NCBI GenBank assembly: GCA_037042915.1
Contig: CM073196.1
Span: 3,720,001-3,784,000 of the forward strand
DNA length: 64,000 nucleotides
Origin: Auricularia sp. M13
Lineage: Eukaryota > Basidiomycota > Agaricomycetes > Auriculariales > Auriculariaceae
Reading direction: 5' to 3'
Positions 56,136-64,000 of this stretch are shown here, piece after piece. The position numbers and the translations under genes are program-made. The notes beneath the pieces were generated by a model. That model had not been told where the DNA came from and searched no databases. It saw only the letters and a program-made list of their open reading frames with translations. The number at the start of each line of letters is the position of its first letter. Positions within the stretch are counted from its first letter, which is position 1.

Positions 56136-56797
56136 GGGTCCGGCGGTACCGTCTGATGAAGGACGTCCGCATTTTGCGCCTCCCAGCGGGCGGCCTGCAC
56201 AAACGGGTGGTGCTCGTCAGATGCGGCCGACCTTCAGGCAAACGCTGACCGCGTACCCTTTCTGCCTCTTTTTCCGCTTCAAGTTCCTGTCTCGTCTTTC
56301 TTTTCGGACGAGCAGACCGCGACTCCTAAGCAATGTGAGGAATCGTGAGCACCATGTATAACAGACTGAATCAATGACATACCGTGGCGAGCATAACGTC
56401 AGAGACCGCGGGCCGTGCAACGGGGTTCGACTCCTCGCGGTCGGCATGCGTGCCCACCGAAGGCGGCTGGTGGACGCATAAGCCTGACATCACCATGAGT
56501 CGCAATCACAAGAGGCTTACCTGTGCTTCACGCGCGATGACAGAGGTACCCCGTTGTCCCTGCAATTGTGTTTCTACGTCGCGAGTCAGTAACGGAAAGT
56601 TATTATGTTCAAGCAGACGACGTACCATCCGCGAGCACTGAAGGCGCGTTGTCCGGAGCCTCGGGTCCTGGCGTAATTTTGCGCGGCTCGGAGACGGTGG
56701 AATCCTTAAGCTGCGCGCGCGTGAGAGGCATGGCGTGAGTACGACGTCGGGAGAGTCAGGACAAGGCGCGACTGATGCTGGGCGCGACTGACCTTTA

Positions 56798-57235
56798 AGT
56801 CACGACTGCAGCTGCGCCACCCGATCGTAGTCGCGACTACACGCCCGCGCTGGGCTGCCGCCAGCGCGGGCGTGATACGGTGCCTTGCGCGCGCGTGGGA
56901 GGTGAGCAAGAGGGATCCGGCGAATCCCGCAGAACGGTCATCACACACCCTATTTTGCACGCAATCTAGCCGAGCTAGTCACGACTACGATGAGACTGCT
57001 GCGGACGATCATGAATTCCATCTCCAATCAGATATCAGTCGCGACTTACGCATATGCGGTCAAATTTCAGTCGCGACTTCTCCCGCTCCAATCGACCTTA
57101 GTCACGACTTTTGGCTCTGCAATGATGTCCCAGTCGCGACTGCAGTATCATTGACTTCCTCGGACGACGCGTTGCTCTGCATCATGCAGTACTCAGTCGC
57201 GACTGAGCGGTGCGGCGCGTGGTCTAGTCGCGACT
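56798..57235. promoter_or_regulatory. Palindrome cluster 5, divergent promoter
   Basis: Nine copies: AGTCACGACT at 56798-56807, 56977-56986 and 57100-57109; AGTCGCGACT at 56829-56838, 57037-57046, 57069-57078, 57132-57141, 57195-57204 and 57226-57235. The outer copies lie 66 bp from the minus-strand ATG at 56731 and 84 bp from a plus-strand ATG at 57320. Confidence 0.7.
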
Positions 57236-57319
57236 TTACCCCCCCGTCGCTTACATACCCTAGAGGTCTGCGCGCATTTCAGAGACCTGCCCTCTTTCTC
57301 TCGCTGGTTCACACTGCAG

Positions 57320-58158
57320 ATGTCGCACTCACCTCAACTTCCGTGAGCTCGTCCTCGCATCCGCACTCTCATGACTGACAAACCTCTCTGAAGTTCTGAA
57401 GCACCGGTGCAGGAGCCTCCCGACGACGTTGGTAGCCACAGGTGTGTAGGCACACATTCTATATTGGGTATTCCTCATCGTGCGCATTAGACTCCGGCCG
57501 ACGGCGGATGCTCAGACGCGCCCGGTTAACGGTGCCTCTCAGACGGTCTCCAGTTGGTCATCAACATGGGACGACGACCAGACCGACGAGGTTCAGCATG
57601 GGTCCGGCTGGCCCGAACCTGTATTCCGCCGCATCAGGGGCTGGGGTCTCCCCCCCGCCCGGTGGCACCGACGCGAAATGGTACCACGACAGCGACGGCA
57701 GCGACAGCGACCGCGAGTTGCCCCCGGACGACGAGTTTCCCGACCCCCAGGAGGACCGCGCCTACCTCGAGTTTGTCTTGCACCAGCGGGACTGCGCGAC
57801 TCGCCGCCGAAATGCTGGGCTGCAGCCGCGGACTTGCACCAGACTGGACCCCTGCAACGACTGTGCCGAGCACGACGGCGCGTACTTTCCTAGCACGTTC
57901 TGGCAGACCATCAGCGGCGCCAGCCTGCAGGCGCACGTCGCGGAGTATCTCGCGCGCCGGCCTTCGCTTCCCGTCTGGCGCTCGACGCGGCTCCCCAACT
58001 TGCATGCTCCTCGTCTCATCTTTGGTCCGCCGCAGCATTCGGCCGCAACGCCCGTGGTCGCGGACCGATCGTCTCCCGCGCAGGAGGAGGGGACTAGCCG
58101 TCCTGTTTTTGGTCCTGAACGCCCGGTCACGGAGAGCGACATCGAGCTGAGCGACTGA
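57320..58158 (+). CDS. Acidic element protein of unknown function
   Basis: The main exon runs from about 57598 (MGPAGPNLYSAASGAGVSPP) to the stop at 58158, 187 residues if that ATG is used. It contains DAKWYHDSDGSDSDRELPPD, AYLEFVLHQRDCATRRRNA, a Cys pair region (CTRLDPCNDCAEHDGAYFPS), FWQTISGASLQAHVAEYLAR and an acidic end (TESDIELSD). A short first exon from the ATG at 57320 (MSHSPQLP, then a GTGAGC donor) would place the start 84 bp from a palindrome like the other genes; the splice into the main exon was not resolved. I do not recognise the family. Confidence 0.5.
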
Positions 58159-58265
58159 GAGGTGAGTGATTAAGTGCTATCCTCGTTTCTCATCCTCACA
58201 CTTTGCCAATCAGACGACCAGCGCACGGGAGAGGAGATGGGAGCCAAGGCATGTATACCGTGATG

Positions 58266-58992
58266 CTAAATACACTGCCACGCCAACTTTTCCGAGTCGT
58301 ACATTTCTTGAAGCAAGGACTCCCCAGCCTCATGAAGCGTGAGCAGCTCTCTGAGCCCGTGAGCAATATCATGAGCACGCTGCGCGAGTTCGTCCAGCTC
58401 GCTCTCCTCCGACTTGATGCGCCGACGCCACGCTTCGTGCCAGCCTGCCTGCGCTATGTCGAGAACCTGCTGGGCCAAATTGGCCTTTTTGCGTAGTTCC
58501 AAATGAACTTTTGCCTGCTTCTTGCTGTTGAGCATCGTTTTGAGAAGGCGGGTCGTGTATTCCGTCCATGCGGCGTCATCATCGACGTCGTGGGCCTTCC
58601 ACCGCGCCAAGTCGGCGCGGAGAGCCGCGGCCGCTGCTTGCAAGGGCGTCGAATCCTGGATCTTTGCAGGACTGCCAAGTAGCTGCAAAACATCGGTGCA
58701 TTTAGGCAATGGGTGGTCTGCAGGGAGCGAACGAGAACGTACCGATGTAGTGCATGGCAGTGGATCCAGCTCTCCGCGACGTTGTCTCCTGCGTTGTTTC
58801 TGCGTGTCTTTGCGAGAGTGCCAGCGTTTCAAGGCTGACAGTCTCTCCTGCTCCGCATGGCTGCGAGGACTTCGGCTGAGAGAAACACGAGCAGGAGCGC
58901 CGGACGACGCACCTTGCGTAGTACTTGCGGCGGGCGCGCCTGCGCGCCTCTTGGCGCTCCTCCTCGGTGAGGTACTTCGGCGGTCGTCCCAT
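58266..58992 (-). CDS. Basic/coiled-coil element protein (MGRPPKYLTEEE type)
   Basis: First exon MGRPPKYLTEEERQEARRRA, RRKYYA, a basic AT-hook-like start (GRPPK) with a charged helix. A 37-bp intron, short for this genome, joins SRSPRSHAEQERLSALKRWH, and the second exon continues KDTQKQRRRQRRGELDPL and LPKCTDVLQLLGSPAKIQ. A long helical region (LRADLARWKAHDVDDDAAWT, SELDELAQRAHDIAHGLREL) ends at 58266. Small proteins opening MGRPxxYxTxEE are, as far as I recall, common beside transposons in mushroom genomes; the role is unknown, possibly DNA binding. No clear palindrome lies at the usual distance. Confidence 0.55.
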
Positions 58993-59234
58993 GAGCTGAA
59001 GGAGAGCCTAAAAGACCACTTGACAGTCGATTCCCGAGCGGTCAGTTCACAAGTGTGAATGGAATGGAAGAGAGGAGTCGCCGGCTTTCTCCCGCAACTA
59101 TGAACTGCATGGCCTCCAGCCGCACTGTTGGAAGATATGCAACAGAAAATTAGTGCACACTGAAGGGCATATACACTCGATTTGTTTCCCTTCATTATCG
59201 CGTGCTGAGGGGCGCGGGACGGACTACAGGAGAA

Positions 59235-59545
59235 CATCCCAGACCTTCTGGATCGAAATCCGGCTTTTGGCTTCTGGATCGAAACGCGCCACTTCGCGCG
59301 CATTTCGAAACTGGTTCAGAGGTAGCATGTGAAGTGCAATTGCACGATGTTATGAGGGATGGTGTACATTCATTCAGCCATACTGTAATGTCTTGGGGAC
59401 TTCAGCAGACCACTGGCCAAAAGAAACGCTTTCCGGCTTCGGGATAAAAACCTGCTCAGGCTTCTGGAGAGAAACCATTTCTCATTTCGGGACAGAAACA
59501 CAGTTCAGTCGCGACTCGGGACAGAAACACAGTTCAGTCGCGACT
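59235..59545 (+). repeat. Degenerate ~29-bp repeats upstream of the KDZ transposase
   Basis: Words of the form TTCTGGATCGAAA, TTCGGGATAAAAAC, TTCTGGAGAGAAAC and TCGGGACAGAAACACAG recur irregularly. The last two units (59488-59516 and 59517-59545) are an exact 29-bp duplication, each ending in AGTCGCGACT. Confidence 0.6.
59507..59545 (+). promoter_or_regulatory. Palindrome cluster 6 before the KDZ transposase
   Basis: AGTCGCGACT at 59507-59516 and 59536-59545; the second ends 71 bp before the ATG at 59617. Confidence 0.65.
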
Positions 59546-59616
59546 AATTTGGATGGCGATGTGTTCATCCGAGACGCGTTTCTAGACTCCGACCCGTCGT
59601 TCTATTCGCCGTCACG

Positions 59617-62600
59617 ATGAGCGCCGCGTTCCGCACAGGCACAGGGACCAAGCGCCGGCGCGCGGGCGCGCGTGCAGACGCAGCGGAGCGCGTTAATGCA
59701 GCGCTCGCGGATCCCGACCGACCGCCCCCGCCCGTGAACCTGGACGACTACAAGTTGGTGACCAAGTCACAACTACCGCGCCGCCGCCGATTGCCCGGTG
59801 AACCCAAGCTACCGCGCGGTATTCATCGTGACGTCGCGCTCTCTCTCCCTGGCGGCAAGAAACTGTTCCAGAAACCCGGGATCCCGCCATCTGCCGTGCC
59901 GGGGCGATCGGCCACAGCGGCGCTCTTCGCAGCTCGCCAGGAGGCCCCCCGCCCTGAATGGTTCGACGTGGACGCTGCGCTCGGTGTCGACCAGGACGAC
60001 TCCGACGACTGGGACCGCGATCACGGGTTCCATGTGCATATACCGAAGGAGTCGAACAAATCGAGGCACCGTCGGCGACGCGTGGCGCAGAACCTGCGTT
60101 GGCGGGAAATGGCGGCTGAACGACTCCCTCGACTGTACCTGGACCTCAAGCACGGGCAGGGCGTCGAGGATATCGCGATGTGCGGCTGCGGGAAAAGCAG
60201 GGCGCTGAAAGTGATGTGTGCGGACTGGGCAGGTGCTTGAAACCCGTGCGGTTCGTGTCGTCCGTGCAGATGCTAATTGAACTGCTGCAGGCTCGCACAG
60301 CTTATTCATAACGATTTGCGACTGTCGCCCCGCAGCAGAGCAGCTCATCGCGCGCGGATATTTCCCTTGCGCTCCGATCTGCCCGTCCATGGCGTTCCAC
60401 TTGGATCTCCTGCATTTCATCTCCATCCATTCCCTCCTCGTTGCCCCGAACGTGACGGCCTGGGCAGAGACCCTCGAGACTTTCTGGACGCGCGACGCGC
60501 CGCAGGAAAAACTTACGGTATTTGCAACGTGAACGCATTTCGCCAGCGACTTACGGATCGACCGCTGCTTTCAGGGACGGCTGCGCAAGCGTCTAGGGAT
60601 GGCGCTTACCTGGTACCAGGTCGTTCTGAACAAGGCGGACCTTCTTGTCGAGTCGGAACTGCACAGTGAGCACCGCGGTTGCGTTTGAGGAATGTGCGCC
60701 GCCGACAGCTGATGACAGCGTGATTTCCCCTGCTACAGAACATCGCCCAGCTCACGGGAACAGCGTGCCGCCCGAGCGCGACGACGACGGGGCAGCAGAT
60801 CGCGCGCAGCAAGACGACGGGCACGCCGCGGCTGTCAATCGCCGCGCCGTCGTGCGCGGCGAGGGCGATGGGGTGCAGGCAGTCGCCGCCGGCGACGGCG
60901 TCGGCGACGGCGACGGCGTCGGCGACGGCGACGGCGACGGCGACGGCGTGGAGGCGACTGCGCAGCGCCGTCCGTCCGCATCTCTGAGACAGAAGTGCGC
61001 GTTATGCTTCGGCGGCGAAAGACCTGCGCTTGTGCATTCAAAGTGCGTCGCGGTATCGCTCAATTTTGTACAGGGCTGACGCTGTGCACAGAGCGCACGT
61101 CATAGTCTGTCTCGATGCCAATTTTGCGCAGAAGCGACGCAAATGCGCGGATGGCGACCCACCCCTCGAGTTTCTTCCGTCGCGCTTTGCGACGGAGGCT
61201 GAGGCGTCCTCGATGGCCGCCGAGATGGAGACTTTGCAGAAACGACCAGTCCGGCGGCGCAGGAAGGGCAAGGCCGCGCGCGTGAACGATGAGGTCCTCG
61301 ACCAGTGCGAGCAGTCGTTCATCGCCGCGCAGGAGAAGGTCACAAAGGCCTCTAAGAATTATTTTGCGGACACTGGCCTGATGGCCTTGCTCTGCCGTCA
61401 CGACCGCGTCCTCTGGGTCGTCAGTATATCCACACCGGGCAAGCGGCAGTTCTACGCGCTCACGCTTCTGCGCAAGCTCGGCGAGGAGATCCCCCGGCAC
61501 TGGAGGGTCGGTTTGCTCTACGACATCGCGTGTCAGCTGAGTCGTGGCATAGAAAAGGTCTGTGACAGTTGTGCTCTCCCGAAGATGACGTGCGCTAACA
61601 GGACATTCAGTGGGGTTATCTTCCAGAATTTGCGGATCGATTCGAGTTCGCTGTTTCGGTCTTTCACGCGTACGGGCATCAGTGGGAATGCCAAGTCGTG
61701 TTCCACCCCCGCAAATGCGAAGGCTTTGGCTTGAGCGACGGCGAAGGGTGTGAACGGTTCTGGAGCTCTATTCGACACCTGATATCCGGGCTTCGCGTCT
61801 CTGGGGTGCGTGTACAATCCCGCACAGTATGAGGCAAATTAACTGACGCGTGCAGTTCTACCGCCGCTTGTTTGTGCTGAACCGTCAGATGGATGCGCTG
61901 AGCAAGAGCGCGCTGTGGAAAATAGGCACGTGGTTGCGACGGAAGTACCTCGAGGCCCAGAGGCGTCTTGGTGAGGCGCGGGCGATCCTGTTGGGCACGG
62001 GCGTGCCGCGCGTCGAGCTGCGCGCTCAGTGGAAGCTGCAAGTGGATGCACAGCTGGCGAAAAACACTCGTATGCTCACTTCACGGCACCCGAAGCATAT
62101 GTACACGCTGACCGCATTTCAGGACTTTCGGCCAATGCGGGCGACAAGGCGATCGACGAGATCCTTGTCGCCCTCGCGACAGTGCAGGACTACAAGGACG
62201 AAATCCGCGACCTGCGCAAGGAGCTACGGAAGGCGCACGCGCTCACCGCTGGCCAGTTGCAAAAGACCACCGCGGCGCTGGAAGCCGCGCGACGAAACCT
62301 CGAGACGACGGAGTCGCGCGTCGTTGCATTACACGCGACGTTGGGCACCGAGCGCTGTCGCCGCCTGGAGGAGATGCGCGGCAATGCATACGTGTGCGCG
62401 GCGTCAATGCACGCGCTATGCGTGCGGCCATTCGGGCTAATCTCGTCAAGCACAAGTTCGAACATCGCAAGGTGGAACGCGCGTACAGGCACCAAGTTCT
62501 CGGTGAGTTGCATTGCAGTGCAATAGGCCGGCACGCATACTAACGCCAGGTCCAGAGGCCCGCGAGCACAGCCAAACGAAAGACGCAATCCAGCGTCGCG

Positions 62601-63293
62601 AGCAAACCCTAACGGCACAGGTCAAGAAGTACAACGCCTTGGTCGACAACATGAGACGGCTCGCGCGGCAGGGTCTAAAGCCTCCTGGGCGGTCACCACT
62701 GCCCAAGACGTTGGAGGCGAAGAAGCTGTTCAAGCTGGACGTAGACGACGAAATCTGGCAGGAAGACCCAGGCCTCGGGCCACAGGACGAAGGCGACATC
62801 CCGCGCTGGCAGGCCGACGACAACGTCAAGCGTGGCATACTCGCATTGCTGGAGGAAGATCGGTGTCTGGAGGAGATGGAGCGGCTCGACGCCGAGCAAG
62901 CCGCGTTGGCGCAGTGGTGGAAGGAAGAAGACAGTGCCATGCGCGCGTTCTGCGCAGAGGCTTCGGGTACGCGCTGCGTGATAGCTGCCAGAGCATCGCT
63001 GACATCACTATTAGGGGGTAGCAGTGTTCTGGGTGCGATAGAGCGTCGATTGGAGACTCACCGACGTATGCTGCAGGTCTGGCAGCACGATCTCAGGTCC
63101 TGCGCGCTTGGGCTCCGCTTCGCAGCCGCTACAGATACAACAGCCCGAGAAGAAGAAGCGCGGAGTTTCTCAATGTCGCCGCCGCCGTCGCCGCGCGAGG
63201 TCGACTCGGATGACGCGTCAGACGCATATTCCGATATCCAGGAAGATGACGACCCATTCCTCGTGGATATCCTCGATGCGATGGTGCTGAAGG
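59617..63293 (+). CDS. KDZ-type transposase with CxC cysteine cluster
   Basis: Multi-exon. A basic N-terminus (MSAAFRTGTGTKRRRAGARA) leads to the CxC region: CGCGKSRALKVMCADWAG, then over an intron SHSLFITICDCRPAAEQLIA, RGYFPCAPICPSMAFHLDLL and a TAWAETLETFW block. After a low-complexity Gly-Asp repeat (60889-60950) and CALCFGGERPALVHSK comes the RNase-H-fold core: VCLDANFAQKRRKCADGDP, VLWVVSISTPGKRQFYALTL, VGLLYDIACQLSRGIEKWGY, FAVSVFHAYGHQWECQVVFH and GFGLSDGEGCERFWSSIRHL. These are KDZ signatures. The C-terminal coiled parts (RNLETTESRVVALHATLG, LDVDDEIWQEDPGLGPQDEG) are typical too. A frameshift is likely near 62405. The start is the ATG 71 bp after a palindrome. It probably continues into the Ulp1 part downstream. 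Confidence 0.85.
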
Positions 63294-64000
63294 ATGAAGG
63301 AGATGGAGATGGGGGGGGGGGAGGAGGTGAACGCGATGGCGTCGCAGCTGCAAGATGCTGCGGATATACGGGCAGACGCTCAGGTGAGCACTTCGAGTTG
63401 GAGGAAGGTGCTACTGATACAGACCTCGTCGACGCAGCAGGACGTCATGGAGGACTCTGAACCTGAGTCTATACGCGACGCGACGCGACCGAAGAGAACG
63501 CGGGCGGTCCGCTGGGTATATCAGGCTGGCGACTTCAGGTGCTGGGACGAAGACGTCGACCGTATGGCCCAGCGTACCGCCTGGTTATCGGGACCGGGCC
63601 TTACGGTTTTCTTGCAGCACTCACTGGAGCAATCGGGCCAGCAGAACATCAGCGTCTTGCACTCGGTCATTCTGGCCGACATCGAGTCGTATGCAAATTT
63701 CAGTACGGACGGCAACGCGGCGGGAGCCGAGACCAGCAAGAAGCATGTGGTTCTGGCTCTCAAAAGGGTTCGCACATTCAATTCACGTATGATTGCGGCT
63801 CCAAGTTGACTTTGCAGGCCGTTGCGCCGTCTCGGGCTCGGAAATGGTTGATGCTAGGCCATGTACCGAACCCGGGACACTGGACGCTTCTGGAAATCCG
63901 GTGGCCGCAGCGAGCGATCCACTTCTACGACAGCTTCTCGCGCGTCGGGGGGTACGCAAACCGTCTAGAAAAACTGACGCGCATGCTCTTGGACATATGC
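63294..64000 (+). CDS. Ulp1-type (C48) cysteine protease domain of the KDZ gene, runs off window
   Basis: In a frame different from the end of the transposase part, entered at an 11-G run (63311-63321). A 41-bp intron (GTGAGC to ACAG, about 63384-63424) joins ADIRADAQ to TSSTQQDVMEDSEPES. Then come RAVRWVYQAGDFRCWDEDVD, AWLSGPGLTVFLQHSLEQSG and, after another intron, RKWLMLGHVPNPGHWTLLEI. The catalytic His lies in GHWTLL and the Asp in IHFYDSFSRVGG; the Cys would lie beyond 64000. Ulp1 domains cleave SUMO-type conjugates and accompany KDZ transposases in fungi. It is either a fused domain or a separate downstream gene. Confidence 0.72.

Larger units (their letters stand above)
43087..56731 (-). 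pseudogene. Long KDZ-element gene of unknown function, split by two LTR retroelements
   Basis: Minus-strand gene. It starts MPLTRAQLKDSTVSEPRKIT (ATG at 56731), with short exons to 56136 ending AARWEAQNADVLHQTVPPDP. That frame resumes as LKPPAQKTAAQ at 51805, beyond the 4.3-kb LTR element. A disordered region with an RGRGRGRGRARGRG tract follows, then AYKPGPLPKAYADEFDAGGK, TTWNLWQTKFWAEVRKAFEA, a coiled part (MRRLTNHIESE) and LRKALQRWLGMVFPFTTAMN, ending in an acidic tail. The last exon (KGPLFLDYDEHEAQAFDLQQ to GAT) breaks at the Gypsy element and resumes at 43177 (PVDPELMRRFELFLQFENF) to a stop at 43087. Native segments: 43087-43177, 48796-51810, 56136-56731. No domain is recognised; palindromes lie 66 bp before its start. 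Confidence 0.6.
40038..64000. mobile_element. KDZ (Kyakuja/Dileera/Zisupton-type) DNA transposon, right end outside window
   Basis: From about 40.04 kb to the window edge, the sequence carries a gene set arranged as + (40184), - (40959), + (41208), + (42462), - (56731), + (57320/57598), - (58992), + (59617). It ends in a CxC-type KDZ transposase with Ulp1. Recurring AGTCGCGACT-type palindromes lie before nearly every start and nowhere else in the window. Subtracting two LTR insertions (5,618 and 4,325 bp), the native element is at least 14 kb. KDZ elements are known large multi-gene transposons of mushroom fungi. The left border is set by the first palindrome and by the truncated Ulp1-DDE_1 gene; terminal inverted repeats were not identified. 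Several genes carry frameshifts, so this copy may be decaying. Confidence 0.65.

Overview
The window looks like nuclear DNA of a wood- or litter-type mushroom fungus (Basidiomycota, Agaricomycetes). Host genes are compact and split by many 45-65 bp introns with GTRNGY donors, CTNAY-type branch points and YAG acceptors. GC is high, and the gene families (F-box, MYND, WW-plus-membrane, P450, PC-esterase-like) and transposon types (KDZ/CxC, Ulp1-DDE_1, chromodomain Gypsy) are typical of that class. I made all calls by eye from the sequence; no database search was run.

Left half (1-26.3 kb), host genes: ribosomal protein eS21 (RPS21), a relic of an RBR-type IBR ubiquitin-ligase gene, a WW-domain membrane protein, a short-chain dehydrogenase, GPI mannosyltransferase I (GPI14), a cytochrome P450, an F-box protein, a MYND-finger protein, a coiled-coil protein, a PC-esterase/CAS1-like membrane protein, a conserved-looking coiled-coil protein of unknown function and a stand-alone shikimate/quinate dehydrogenase-like gene. 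They show no cluster logic.

26.6-40 kb, two DNA transposons side by side. The first (about 27.1-35.6 kb) is bounded by two short tandem arrays, 20-bp and 21-bp units, that are mirror images of one another. Between them lie four genes in alternating orientation: a BTB protein, a DDE integrase-type transposase with an HTH, a 2-oxoglutarate/Fe(II) oxygenase-like protein and a serine-rich protein with a Cys4 knuckle. This is my first candidate for an undescribed system. The second (35.8-40.0 kb) is one minus-strand gene joining a Ulp1 (C48) protease to a DDE_1 transposase; a 1,024-bp solo LTR with a 5-bp target duplication splits it.

40 kb to the right edge: a KDZ (Kyakuja/Dileera/Zisupton-type) transposon of more than 24 kb that runs off the window. 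It carries at least seven or eight genes packed as convergent and divergent pairs, ending in a CxC-type KDZ transposase with a Ulp1 protease domain. A 10-bp palindrome, AGTCGCGACT, and its CpG-to-TpG/CpA variants recur more than thirty times. The copy nearest each of seven predicted starts lies 66-84 bp from the ATG, which suggests an element-wide promoter code; this is my second and strongest candidate. One long minus-strand gene of this element (43.1-56.7 kb) was hit by two young LTR retroelements: a chromodomain Gypsy (5.6 kb) and a 4.3-kb non-autonomous LTR element that carries a Zn2Cys6-like gene and no pol. Both have perfect 5-bp target duplications and nearly identical LTRs, so this block has been active recently.
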